A stretch of DNA of 46,982 bases from Deltaproteobacteria bacterium CG11_big_fil_rev_8_21_14_0_20_45_16 (GTDB taxonomy: Bacteria; Bdellovibrionota; UBA2394). The stretch lies in assembly GCA_002787535.1 (NCBI GenBank), contig PCXB01000024.1, positions 1 to 46,982 on the forward strand. The letters run 5' to 3'. Below, piece after piece: positions 34,766-42,342 of this stretch. The notes beneath the pieces were generated by a model that saw only the letters and a program-made list of their open reading frames with translations, had not been told where the DNA came from and searched no databases. The translations under genes were made by a program, and so were the position numbers. Each line of letters opens with the position of its first letter. Position 1 is the first letter of the stretch.

Positions 34766-37567
34766 ATGGAGTCCTACTTTAGGTTTTCGATAGTTCTTCA
34801 AGCCTTCTTCGTCTGCGGAGCTGTTTTTATATCGGAAAGTTCATGTGCAAGTGAACCCGAGTCGAACGAGCCCGTCTTTATAGATGGGACCATTCTCGGA
34901 GTTCGCTATATGCCGAAAATTCCGGCTCGGATTGAAGCTTTGTACAAGCAGCAAGAAAGGATTCAAAGTCGTGGGCCATTTAATTATGAGCCGGTTCGGC
35001 CATCGCCGGTGCAAGAGGCTGTATTTTTTTCTCAGTTTGTCGCGGACTACCGTCGGTTGCAGGAGATCAATCCTTCTACGATGATTAAACCTGAAGAAAT
35101 TCTAGCGGCTGAAGCCCTCTCCTACATATTGGCGCAGCAAGTCCGGGCCGCATCAAAATATCCTTATATTCGGTTGAAGAGATCAATCTTTGTTCAATCT
35201 CAGTTGGACTACTTTGCCTATGGTCTTCCCCGTATGAGCGGAAGATTTTATTTTCTGGCTCAACAATTGAGTAACAAATGGGGGATCGGTTGGGATTGGA
35301 AGAAAATCATTCAGGTTCTTGAAAAAGATTGGCGAGAGGATGGAGTGATCGTCGTTGATTGGGGCAAAAGCTCGATGGAGGGTTTGGCGGGCACGAGCAA
35401 AAAAACAACGGTAAAGATAGAGAGAGGCTGGACAGATCGGGCCGACATCTACCGAGCGTTTGATATACTTTCAAATATTTTGGCCGCGGTTCGAGCTCAA
35501 CAAAATTCAAGCTCCATTGCTGCGAGATTTTCCTACGCGCTGGAGTCTTTAGGGCTTAAAGACGCAATTCCTCAAGCCTCCGACTATTCGGATTTAGTTC
35601 CATCTGAAACTGAACTTTCTTGGAATTATGAATCGGGTCGAGTTTTCTTGCCTCCGAACTTACAGAAGCAGGCAGCTCTTTATATCAAACTAGAGACTTC
35701 GCAAGAGCCCAGTTTTCTGTATGTTGCAAAAGAGATTTGGAATCAAATATCAAAAAACTCTGCCTTGGATCAAACGAGCCAGGAAGTTTTGTTTCATTTT
35801 GCACTCTCTCAAATTGGTGCGCGCGCGGGTGGCAAAGCGTTTATTCGGGCCGTAGACTTTTTGGATCGGAACAAACCGGAGGGCTTGGATTTAGAAGTCG
35901 AAAATAGGGATCCCATTAAAATTTTTCCAAACGATCTTAAATCTGCGCACCCAAATCAACCGCTTAGTTTAAGCATTTTAGATTTTTTATGGGATGATGC
36001 TTTGGAACAGTCAGGAGCTGGGAGGGCCGCCCAGGTCTGGAGCGCGTCTTTAAAGAAACTTGATGAAGTTTTAAAACTCAATTCGCTACTTTTTGATCTT
36101 GTTAATAATGCTGAACCTTATCTGCAAAACATGTATGGCAAAGATTTAAAACTTCGGTGGAATTTTGTGAGCGTAGAGCAAAATGCCTTTGAGCCGTTAG
36201 CCGCGCATGCAAGTTACAATTGGATTCCTGAGAGTTTCGATGCGGTAGACGAATGTGGTCCCTGTGGCGTGGTGGATGTCTTGGGTGCTCTTCGTTTGCG
36301 CCTTGAGCGAGATTACCGAATGGATAATCTCGCTGAGTTTGAACTTCCCTATCATATTCTCAGTTACCAAGATAATTTTGTCGTCGACTATGATTTTGCG
36401 CCCTATGGAACGCCACTATTTTCGCAAATCAGAGAGCTTGAACCAAGCCCTAGCGTTGATCCAAATCCGACAAAATGGGGTCAAATTGAAATTAGCTTCG
36501 ATGCGGAGAAATTACCTTCAAATTACTCTGAATTTATGGAGTCTGTTAATGTGCAATTAAATGCGTACTATTTGAGTAGAATCTTTCAGAAAATTCTTTT
36601 TGACTACGGGCTAGAGTTTGATTCTCAATACGTGAGCGATTTGAGACGAAGTGAGCCCAACTTTCAGGCCGACATCAAGCCATATTATGAGGAGATGAAA
36701 GAAAATTATTATCGCGACCTCGAAGCCGAAGTGGTTCTCGTTCGGATACCATTGCGAGGGGAAACTACCGACGAGGACGTGAAGCAAAAATTTGCAGAAC
36801 TTTATATTGATGCCAAGAAAAGTGTGGCATCACAAGCTAATGATCTGGCTGTCGAGGTTTATGATCGCACAAATAGTATCGAGGACGCAAAAAGCACTGT
36901 TATAGATAGGTTAAATTCAGGCCTCCGAGAAGATGCTTTGTATAGGATGCGAGATCTGATTTTATTGGAACTTTCAGCTGCCTTTGATTCTGGGGCTGCG
37001 GTTGTGGACCGTAGTGTTATGAAAGGAAATATGGATCGGATTTTAAAGGACCGATCATTAAATATTTCTCTTTCAGATCGGAATAAAGTGAGAGGTGTTA
37101 TTCTGGAATATCGAGATAGTATTCTTAACAACCAACTTATGATGCTTCCCGCGACGGGCTTTATTGAAATAACTCCATCTGGATCTAAGAATTTTTGTCT
37201 TATTCTCGTCAATCGATTGAAGTTGGGAGAGTATATGTCGCTTTACGATGCGCAGTTGTCCATCAGAGAAGAATTGGAAGAAAGAAATCAATTGAATGCC
37301 GTAGCAAAAATGATGAAACGTCTTTTGGAACCATCTATTGTAAATTTCCAACAACTTCCCTTGCCAGGGTTTGAGAATATTCCAACTGAGGAGGCAATTT
37401 TGAACGCAATAAACCGAGACAATGCTAGGCAAATCATTGCTTATGCGGCCAACATTGAGCACGAAAGAGTTGCCAAATCAAAAGCTTGGAATTCACATCA
37501 ATGGTTGGGTCGAAATCAAGATTCGGATGCGGGCGGTGGCGGACTTTCGATCCCTAGGATAAGGTAA
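34766..37567 (+). CDS. Very large exported protein of unknown function
   Basis: A 933-residue protein with an N-terminal signal peptide (about 1-28, ending SSCAS); the Cys there could be a lipid site but the lipobox is poor. The mature chain is rich in Tyr, Trp, Glu and Asp, mostly helical, without recognisable repeats or catalytic motifs. A CGPCG pair of Cys occurs near residue 495. The C-terminus has a Gly-rich AGGGGLS. A good ribosome site (AAGGAAG) precedes the ATG. It sits between the barrel gene terminator and the acyl-CoA-binding gene, which it precedes by 24 bases. I do not recognise the family. Confidence 0.65.
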   Translation: MESYFRFSIVLQAFFVCGAVFISESSCASEPESNEPVFIDGTILGVRYMPKIPARIEALYKQQERIQSRGPFNYEPVRPSPVQEAVFFSQFVADYRRLQEINPSTMIKPEEILAAEALSYILAQQVRAASKYPYIRLKRSIFVQSQLDYFAYGLPRMSGRFYFLAQQLSNKWGIGWDWKKIIQVLEKDWREDGVIVVDWGKSSMEGLAGTSKKTTVKIERGWTDRADIYRAFDILSNILAAVRAQQNSSSIAARFSYALESLGLKDAIPQASDYSDLVPSETELSWNYESGRVFLPPNLQKQAALYIKLETSQEPSFLYVAKEIWNQISKNSALDQTSQEVLFHFALSQIGARAGGKAFIRAVDFLDRNKPEGLDLEVENRDPIKIFPNDLKSAHPNQPLSLSILDFLWDDALEQSGAGRAAQVWSASLKKLDEVLKLNSLLFDLVNNAEPYLQNMYGKDLKLRWNFVSVEQNAFEPLAAHASYNWIPESFDAVDECGPCGVVDVLGALRLRLERDYRMDNLAEFELPYHILSYQDNFVVDYDFAPYGTPLFSQIRELEPSPSVDPNPTKWGQIEISFDAEKLPSNYSEFMESVNVQLNAYYLSRIFQKILFDYGLEFDSQYVSDLRRSEPNFQADIKPYYEEMKENYYRDLEAEVVLVRIPLRGETTDEDVKQKFAELYIDAKKSVASQANDLAVEVYDRTNSIEDAKSTVIDRLNSGLREDALYRMRDLILLELSAAFDSGAAVVDRSVMKGNMDRILKDRSLNISLSDRNKVRGVILEYRDSILNNQLMMLPATGFIEITPSGSKNFCLILVNRLKLGEYMSLYDAQLSIREELEERNQLNAVAKMMKRLLEPSIVNFQQLPLPGFENIPTEEAILNAINRDNARQIIAYAANIEHERVAKSKAWNSHQWLGRNQDSDAGGGGLSIPRIR

Positions 37568-37591
37568 GCGGGTATCAAAAAGGAGACTCTT

Positions 37592-37882
37592 GTGTCGCTA
37601 GATGAAGATTTCAATGTTGCTAGTCAAAAAGCTTTTGAACTACCCCATCAGTCAAATGAAAATCTTTTAAAGCTCTATGCACTTTATAAGCAAGCGACAG
37701 AAGGAGACGTTCGTGGAAACCGACCAGGATTTCTGGACCTCAAGGGACGGGCCAAATTTGATGCTTGGATGAAGCTCAGAGGGATGGATCAGCTTGAAGC
37801 TAAACAAGATTATGTAAGTCTTGTTGTAAAACTCTATAAAGATGCGATGGGGAGCTCACCATTTGAAGAGACGGCGTCCTAG
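37592..37882 (+). CDS. Acyl-CoA-binding protein (ACBP)
   Basis: A 96-residue four-helix ACBP that binds long-chain acyl-CoA esters in the cytoplasm. Diagnostic sequence is ENLLKLYALYKQATEGDVRGNRPGFLDLKGRAKFDAWMK, including the Tyr and Lys positions that hold the CoA in eukaryotic ACBPs. The GTG start at 37592 has AAGGAG at good spacing. ACBPs are common in eukaryotes and scattered in bacteria. It follows the 933-residue protein by 24 bases, and its 3' end overlaps the convergent nrsF gene by 27 bases. Confidence 0.93.
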   Translation: MSLDEDFNVASQKAFELPHQSNENLLKLYALYKQATEGDVRGNRPGFLDLKGRAKFDAWMKLRGMDQLEAKQDYVSLVVKLYKDAMGSSPFEETAS

Positions 37883-38482
37883 CAAACTGCCGGCCGTGAT
37901 AATAAGCATCGCAGGTGTAAAGTGCCATGCGAACGAATGAAGTGGTTCAGAATTCGAGCAGCTAAAATTAAGCGCGAAAGCAGCAATCGCTGTCGAGGCC
38001 ATAAAAGCTAGACAACTAGTTGCCAAAAGATTCGTAGGTGCCGCCTTTCGAATCATCCATACGATTAAACCAAAGCAACTCAGACTCAGGATGAGAATTT
38101 CCGTTGCGCAAGGCATTCCTGCCGACCATTGATTTTCAGAATTCGTTAGAAGGGCTCCACCAACAAGCAACGCCCAAAGGCTCATTGGGAGGATCGGAAA
38201 GAAACGGCTGATGCGACTCATGTCCGTGCGAGGAATGCTGATAATGAATACGCTTAAGGCCGAAGAGATGGCCAGCAGCAGAAGCACAGAGGATTCGAGA
38301 AAAAAACGAGCCCCCTCCATTTGGTGAGAGAGGTCTTTACGAATCGATGTTAGGCTCCATGAAATTGAAACTACAAATAAGGAGAGCGCCAACCATTTTA
38401 GACAGCGAACCAAAGGGGAGCTGAGCTTTGAAATAGGCTGGGCGTCGTTGGTAAGTTTTTTGATGAGGTCGTTGGAATTCAT
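37856..38482 (-). CDS. nrsF: NrsF-type (DUF1109) membrane anti-sigma factor
   Basis: A 208-residue inner-membrane protein with about six transmembrane helices. It opens MNSNDLIKKLTNDAQPISKLSSPLVRCLKW, the typical DUF1109 cytoplasmic start that holds the sigma factor. Two Cys at the outer loops, Cys125 (GMPC) and Cys175 (NFSCSNSEP, followed by HSFAWH), match the pair that in Caulobacter NrsF senses heavy metals and releases sigma-F. It starts three bases after the sigma stop codon, so the two are coupled. It would keep the sigma factor inactive until metal stress. Confidence 0.88.
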   Translation of the reverse strand: MNSNDLIKKLTNDAQPISKLSSPLVRCLKWLALSLFVVSISWSLTSIRKDLSHQMEGARFFLESSVLLLLAISSALSVFIISIPRTDMSRISRFFPILPMSLWALLVGGALLTNSENQWSAGMPCATEILILSLSCFGLIVWMIRKAAPTNLLATSCLAFMASTAIAAFALNFSCSNSEPLHSFAWHFTPAMLIITAGSLLGRRLFKW

Positions 38483-38485
38483 TAC

Positions 38486-39064
38486 TTAGTTTTCCCCATC
38501 ACTTTTCCCCAATTTTACTTTCAGCAGCTTTTGCGCTCGATGAGCACTAACTTTTACGGCTGATTCACTCATTTGGAGTTCTTCCGAAACTTCTCTCACA
38601 GTCTTTTCTTCTCATTTTAAAGCTTCGAGTACTCTTCTTTGCTTTTCGGGCAAACTAAAAAGCGCCTCGTATAATTCTTTCATGCTCTCCGATTGGATCA
38701 ATTGGCTTTCGGCTGAATGATGCTTGCTGGCCTCTCGATTGACGTCGCTTGCAGAGTAAAATTTTTGCCTTCGAAAGACCCGTCGCCAATGGTCACTAAT
38801 CTTGTAGCGAGCAATCGCAAACATCCAACTAGAAAAGGACAGGCTTGCGTCATAGGTATGTCGGGCTTGATGAACTCCCAATAAAAGCTCCTGTAGGAGA
38901 TCCTCGGTAATATGCGGATCTCCTATTTTTGACATAAAGAATCCGCGGACAAGATCCCTGACTTCTGTCAACAGGCGCTCGTAGGCGACTTTGTCGCCTA
39001 CTTGAGCCGAAACCATCAGTTGACCCCAGTCTTGATCTCGTTCTTTTGCGGACCTATTACTCAT
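38486..39064 (-). CDS. sigF: ECF sigma factor of the sigF type, interrupted by an in-frame TGA
   Basis: Region 2 is clear (AYERLLTEVRDLVRGFF, DLLQELLLGVHQARHTYDASLSFSSWMFAIARYKISDHWRR). Region 4 begins LPEKQRRVLEALK and is cut by TGA at 38612-38614. Without the stop, the same frame continues for 42 codons with EEKTVREVSEELQMSES and AVKVSAHRAQKLL, a perfect region-4 helix-turn-helix, to TAA at 38486-38488, three bases before nrsF. The stopped product (150 residues) would lack the -35-binding helix. One substitution (for example TTA or TGG to TGA) accounts for it. UGA is used as an ordinary stop in purH/lon2, bamD and dnaX here, so general reassignment is unlikely. An ATG at 39016 is an alternative start. 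Confidence 0.85.
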
Positions 39065-39067
39065 ATG

Positions 39068-39092
39068 TTCGGAAATCTCGTCAAAAGGTTAC
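39068..39092 (-). promoter_or_regulatory. Possible autoregulatory sigF-type promoter
   Basis: On the minus strand GTAACC (39092-39087), 15 bases and CGAA (39071-39068). This resembles the GTAACC-N16-CGAA motif that I recall for Caulobacter sigma-F. It lies only three bases before the annotated ATG, so use would need a nearly leaderless message or the internal start at 39016. The twin motif on the other strand makes it more credible. Confidence 0.45.
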
Positions 39093-39199
39093 TGCCTAAT
39101 TGTGTGACTTAGAAAGCTCGAAATGCGTCGAAACAGCTAAGGATTTCAAAGTTTTATTTGATCTCCGACTAAAGCGAGGAAAAAATAAGCCTATTTCGA

Positions 39200-39224
39200 G
39201 TAACTTTATGGATGCTGGGGCGAA
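39200..39224 (+). promoter_or_regulatory. Probable sigF-type promoter of yceI-buf operon
   Basis: GTAACT (39200-39205), 15 bases and CGAA (39221-39224) on the plus strand, with the same spacing as the divergent copy at 39068-39092. The start would be near 39231, about 34 bases before the ATG of yceI with GAAAGGA between. It fits control of the bufferin operon by the adjacent sigma factor. Confidence 0.6.
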
Positions 39225-39264
39225 ATTAGTCGTATTGGCGGAACTAATTGTAGAAAGGATTTTC

Positions 39265-39885
39265 ATGAAATTTTTAATTGCTGTTGTTGCCTTAGTTCTA
39301 AGCTCACTTCCGAGTTTTGGAGCGGAGATCGAATTTAAGACTGACTCGGCTCATACTAATATTAACTTCGAGGTCGATCACCTAGTCGTGAGCACGGTGA
39401 CTGGAAAATTCAGCCAATTTGAAGGCAAATTTTTCATCGATGATAAGGGAAATCTTATTCGTGTTGAAGGGGTCATTCAGGCTAAGAGCATTGACACCGG
39501 AAATCAGAAGCGGGATGAACACTTACGTTCCAAAGATTTTTTCGATGTTGAAAAATTCAAAACATTGAATTTCGTCTCTGACCCTCTAAAGATTGCTCCC
39601 AATAAGAAGTCGAGCATGACGGGGGTGTTGACGATTCACGGCGTGTCGAAACCCGTGAAATGGGACATCAAGTACAGAGGTCAGGTGACCGACCCGTGGG
39701 GAAATGAGAAGGCGGCGTTTAAGGCTGGGCTTACCATCAATCGTAAAGACTATGGTTTGAATTGGAATGAGGCGCTTGAAGCTGGTGGAGTTTTGGTCGG
39801 GGACGAGATTCAAATTGAACTCAATGTTGAAGGCGATAAAGTCGAGCTTCCGGCCAAGACTGAAGAAAAGAAGGCTCAAAAATAA
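39265..39885 (+). CDS. Periplasmic YceI-family lipocalin-like protein
   Basis: A 206-residue exported protein. The signal peptide is residues 1-20 (ending SFGAE). The YceI domain shows FKTDSAHTNINFEVDHLVVSTVTGKFSQFEGKF, KSIDTGNQKRDEHLRSKDFFDVEKF and GVLTIHGVSKPVKWDIKYRG. YceI proteins form a barrel that binds isoprenoid or similar lipids; some are acid- or stress-induced. The last 15 residues are Lys/Glu-rich. The ATG at 39265 is chosen because of GAAAGGA and the signal peptide; the frame is open further upstream. It is first in the yceI-bufA-bufB-bufC operon, 26 bases before bufA. Confidence 0.9.
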   Translation: MKFLIAVVALVLSSLPSFGAEIEFKTDSAHTNINFEVDHLVVSTVTGKFSQFEGKFFIDDKGNLIRVEGVIQAKSIDTGNQKRDEHLRSKDFFDVEKFKTLNFVSDPLKIAPNKKSSMTGVLTIHGVSKPVKWDIKYRGQVTDPWGNEKAAFKAGLTINRKDYGLNWNEALEAGGVLVGDEIQIELNVEGDKVELPAKTEEKKAQK

Positions 39886-39911
39886 TTCAAATATATTTCA
39901 AGGAGAATCAA

Positions 39912-40184
39912 ATGAAGAATTCAAATAAATTTTTAGTATCAGCCGCTGTTGCGGGGATGATGGCGCTCGCGAGTCAGGCGAGCTTTGCAGCAGACAAGCC
40001 TGCATCGGCAGACGAAAAAGGTGAATGCCATGGTGTGAATAGTTGTAAGGGACATGGCGAATGCGGCGGCAAGGGACATGGCTGTGCTGGACTAAATACT
40101 TGCAAAGGCCAGGGATGGATGATGAAAACCGAGAAAGAGTGCAAAGAACTTAAGGGTGAGTTTAAAGCGCATAAGTCTCACTAG
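39912..40184 (+). CDS. bufA2: Bufferin-type precursor peptide (BufA2-like)
   Basis: A 90-residue exported peptide. The signal peptide is 1-26 (ASFA-A). The mature peptide, 64 residues, has six Cys (39, 45, 51, 58, 64, 77) in two related units, C39-HGVNS-C45-KGHGEC and C58-AGLNT-C64-KGQGW, plus a Lys/Glu-rich tail with two His. This is the pattern of the bufferin family (BufA2), whose core Cys residues are modified by an MNIO enzyme to make a copper-binding periplasmic product. A strong ribosome site (AAGGAGA) and the separating hairpin after it suggest high output. The next two genes encode the modifying enzyme and its partner. Confidence 0.88.
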   Translation: MKNSNKFLVSAAVAGMMALASQASFAADKPASADEKGECHGVNSCKGHGECGGKGHGCAGLNTCKGQGWMMKTEKECKELKGEFKAHKSH

Positions 40185-40202
40185 GATTTAGGAATTGAAT
40201 GC

Positions 40203-40227
40203 GGGAGGGCTGAGTGTCGGCCCTCCC
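40203..40227 (+). promoter_or_regulatory. Intergenic hairpin between bufA and bufB
   Basis: GGGAGGGC (40203-40210) pairs with GCCCTCCC (40220-40227), an 8-bp GC-rich stem with a 9-nt loop, 18 bases after the bufA stop. The following sequence (ATTTCT) is not a full T-run, so it is more likely a partial terminator or RNA-processing/stability stem. It would make more precursor than enzyme. Confidence 0.6.
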
Positions 40228-40233
40228 ATTTCT

Positions 40234-41103
40234 ATGGATATGCCATTAGTAAACTTCACTCAGTCTTCGAATCGCGCCGGCTTAGGCTTTCGTCCGTTTT
40301 ATTACAAAGATATTTTTGGAGGTAAGGCGCAAGAAGTCGAATTTTTTGAAGCTATAACTGAGAACTATATGGATACTGGGGGTCGGCCACTCTATTACTT
40401 AGAAAAAATGCGAGCGGAAAAGCCAGTCTTTCTCCATGGAGTTTCCTTGAATATCGGTAGCACGGATGAATTGAATCAAGATTATCTTCGTTCTCAAAAG
40501 CGATTGATCGATCGGATTGAGCCTGAAATTGTTTCGGATCATTTATGCTGGACGGGAGCCCACTCTAAAAATTTTTTTGATCTCTACCCCCTCCCATTTA
40601 TCAGGCAGAGCCTAGATCACTGTGTGGAAAGGATCAGTAGAATTCAAGATTTTCTTGGTCGACGAATAGCTGTTGAGAACGTTTCTTCGTATCTACTTTT
40701 TAAAGATAATGAGATGGCGGAATGGGAATTTATAGCTGAAGTAGCGAAGGGCGCTGATTGTCGTATTCTGTTAGATATAAATAATGTCTATGTGAATTCC
40801 GTCAATCATGCATTCAACCCTCAAGAATTTATCGAATACATTCCGGGGGATCGAGTCGTCCAATATCATTTGGCGGGTCACACAGACATGGGGGATTTTC
40901 TATTTGATACGCATGACCATCCAATCGTCGACCCGGTTTGGGAGCTATTCTCGTTTACGATGGAGCAGATGGGTTCGCGACCCACACTGATTGAACGTGA
41001 CGATAAGTTTCCTGAACTTGAGGAGCTTTTAACTGAGCTTCGATATGTCAAAACTCTGATCCTTCATCATACCGCACAAGGGAATCAGCTTGTCGTTAAG
41101 TAA
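40234..41103 (+). CDS. bufB2: DUF692 / MNIO oxidase of the bufferin system
   Basis: A 289-residue TIM-barrel enzyme of the DUF692 (multinuclear non-heme iron oxidase) family, which modifies Cys residues in peptide substrates. It shows AGLGFRPFYYKDI, EFFEAITENYM, FLHGVSLNIGS, IVSDHLCW, IAVENVSSY, LLDINNVYVNSVNH, YHLAGH and THDHPIVDPVWELF, which provide the conserved His, Asp and Glu iron ligands. The ATG at 40234 is chosen because the hairpin lies before it; a TTG at 40195 would add 13 residues through the hairpin. It overlaps bufC by 14 bases. By context it modifies the BufA peptide. Confidence 0.9.
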   Translation: MDMPLVNFTQSSNRAGLGFRPFYYKDIFGGKAQEVEFFEAITENYMDTGGRPLYYLEKMRAEKPVFLHGVSLNIGSTDELNQDYLRSQKRLIDRIEPEIVSDHLCWTGAHSKNFFDLYPLPFIRQSLDHCVERISRIQDFLGRRIAVENVSSYLLFKDNEMAEWEFIAEVAKGADCRILLDINNVYVNSVNHAFNPQEFIEYIPGDRVVQYHLAGHTDMGDFLFDTHDHPIVDPVWELFSFTMEQMGSRPTLIERDDKFPELEELLTELRYVKTLILHHTAQGNQLVVK

Positions 41104-41824
41104 TAAACAGGAAAATTTTTTGAAACTCGTTAAATCATACGCGAGCGGAAATTTGAGTTCCTCAGATATATTTGAAACTCCGGCGCACGGATCATGGCAG
41201 GCTCGCTTCGAACTCTACGCTAATGGGCTGCGAGTTCGTACGAAAGAAAGCATGGAAGAGATGTACCCAAGACTCGTAAGAGAGTTGAGTGGGGACGATT
41301 GGAATACTTTGGGATCAGACTACTTGGCATCGGATGTTAAATGGCCCCGAAATCTAAATGAGCTTGGACTTGAGCTTCCTGAGTTTATGGCTGCGAACGG
41401 CTCGAAAGAGTGTCATATTGATCTGGCGAAATTTGAGAGAGATCTACACTTGAGTTTTAATGCTTTTGACTCGAAAGAGACCTTGAGCCTCGAAGAGTTC
41501 GGAGCTATCGACGAAAACTCTCACTTTGAATTTCAAGCTTCAATGTATTTGATAAGCTCAAACTGGAATTTGTTTTCACATCTAAAAGATGCGTCAAATG
41601 AGTGGACAAAGAAATCGGAATTTGGAGTCATTTACCGACTAAATTTCAAAGTTAAATATTTTAGTATTTCAAAAGATGAATTCAATTTTCTTTCTGTTTT
41701 GAAAAATCGAAACTCTCTTGGGGATTCTTTGAATGCTGCGGGACCTTTCGATCCAGAGCAACTCTCGGGCCTGCTAGCTAAGATTTTTGCGATTAAGGTA
41801 GTGACAAAAATTGCTGCCGCTTAA
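41090..41824 (+). CDS. bufC2: BufC-like DUF2063 partner protein
   Basis: A 244-residue protein. The N-terminal DUF2063 domain (about 1-95) has the typical RFELYANGLRVRTKESMEEMYPRLVRELSGDDW, and the rest is a second domain of similar size, FERDLHLSFNAFDS onward. DUF2063 proteins pair with DUF692 enzymes and act as the peptide-recognition or delivery partner for the oxidase. The old name, putative DNA-binding domain, is probably misleading. The start is TTG at 41090, with GGGA before it, and overlaps bufB. No bufD (DoxX-like) gene follows. Confidence 0.88.
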   Translation: MSLSNKQENFLKLVKSYASGNLSSSDIFETPAHGSWQARFELYANGLRVRTKESMEEMYPRLVRELSGDDWNTLGSDYLASDVKWPRNLNELGLELPEFMAANGSKECHIDLAKFERDLHLSFNAFDSKETLSLEEFGAIDENSHFEFQASMYLISSNWNLFSHLKDASNEWTKKSEFGVIYRLNFKVKYFSISKDEFNFLSVLKNRNSLGDSLNAAGPFDPEQLSGLLAKIFAIKVVTKIAAA

Positions 41825-41909
41825 CCCCGCGCATAAACACTTGAAGTGACAGACGGATTCTGTGCCACTCTGTACTGGAGAGAAACTGGTTTATACTAGC
41901 ATAACAGGG

Positions 41910-42308
41910 ATGAAGCTCGAATTTCTCATTCGACTAAGCGACGCCAAAAAGCGCGCGGAAAAAGGACTTTCCGCATCGACGACGGTCGTGTCCTCTAGAA
42001 CGGCTGGGCGTAGTTTCCAAAATCCGAGGGCGCGCTCGTCCGACCAAGTGGAATTATCGAGTCAGGCCACAGCGAGTAAGACAGAGAGACTCATCCTGGC
42101 CCGCGATCAAAACCAATCACAAATGAAAGATCTTCAGGAGGGGGGCCAAAATTTTAGGGGTGAGCCGGTTTCCTTAGTCGAGGCTCTTGGGCGGGCTCCA
42201 AAACATTTTGATCAAATGATTCATGAGATTGCGAATAATCCCCGGGCTCTCAATTCCGCTCAGGGCAATGTCGAAAGACGTCTCGCCTACAACCTTCTAA
42301 AAAATTAA
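41910..42308 (+). CDS. Small polar protein of unknown function
   Basis: A 132-residue protein rich in Arg, Ser, Gln and Ala, starting MKLEFLIRLSDAKKRAE. The first 95 residues look disordered. The last 40 are helical, with VSLVEALGRAPKHFDQMIHEIANNPRALN. There is no signal peptide, Cys or recognised domain. The ATG at 41910 is used; an upstream GTG at 41862 would add 16 residues. An AT-rich TATACT at 41892-41897 might be a -10 element, so the gene may not belong to the buf operon 85 bases upstream. It is convergent to the vWA lipoprotein. Confidence 0.5.
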   Translation: MKLEFLIRLSDAKKRAEKGLSASTTVVSSRTAGRSFQNPRARSSDQVELSSQATASKTERLILARDQNQSQMKDLQEGGQNFRGEPVSLVEALGRAPKHFDQMIHEIANNPRALNSAQGNVERRLAYNLLKN

Positions 42309-42342
42309 TCCTAATCGACCAAGTTTGGAAGAGACTTACGAA

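Noticed and set aside
38612-38614. Selenocysteine or general UGA reassignment to explain the stop in the sigma gene.
   Set aside because: No SECIS-like stem is evident just after the TGA, sigma region 4 has no Cys/Sec at this position, and TGA serves as an ordinary terminator of lon2, dnaX and bamD in the same window.
41090-41824. Reading the DUF2063 protein as a DNA-binding regulator.
   Set aside because: Its overlap with the DUF692 gene and the precursor peptide upstream fit the peptide-modification partner role better than a regulator.
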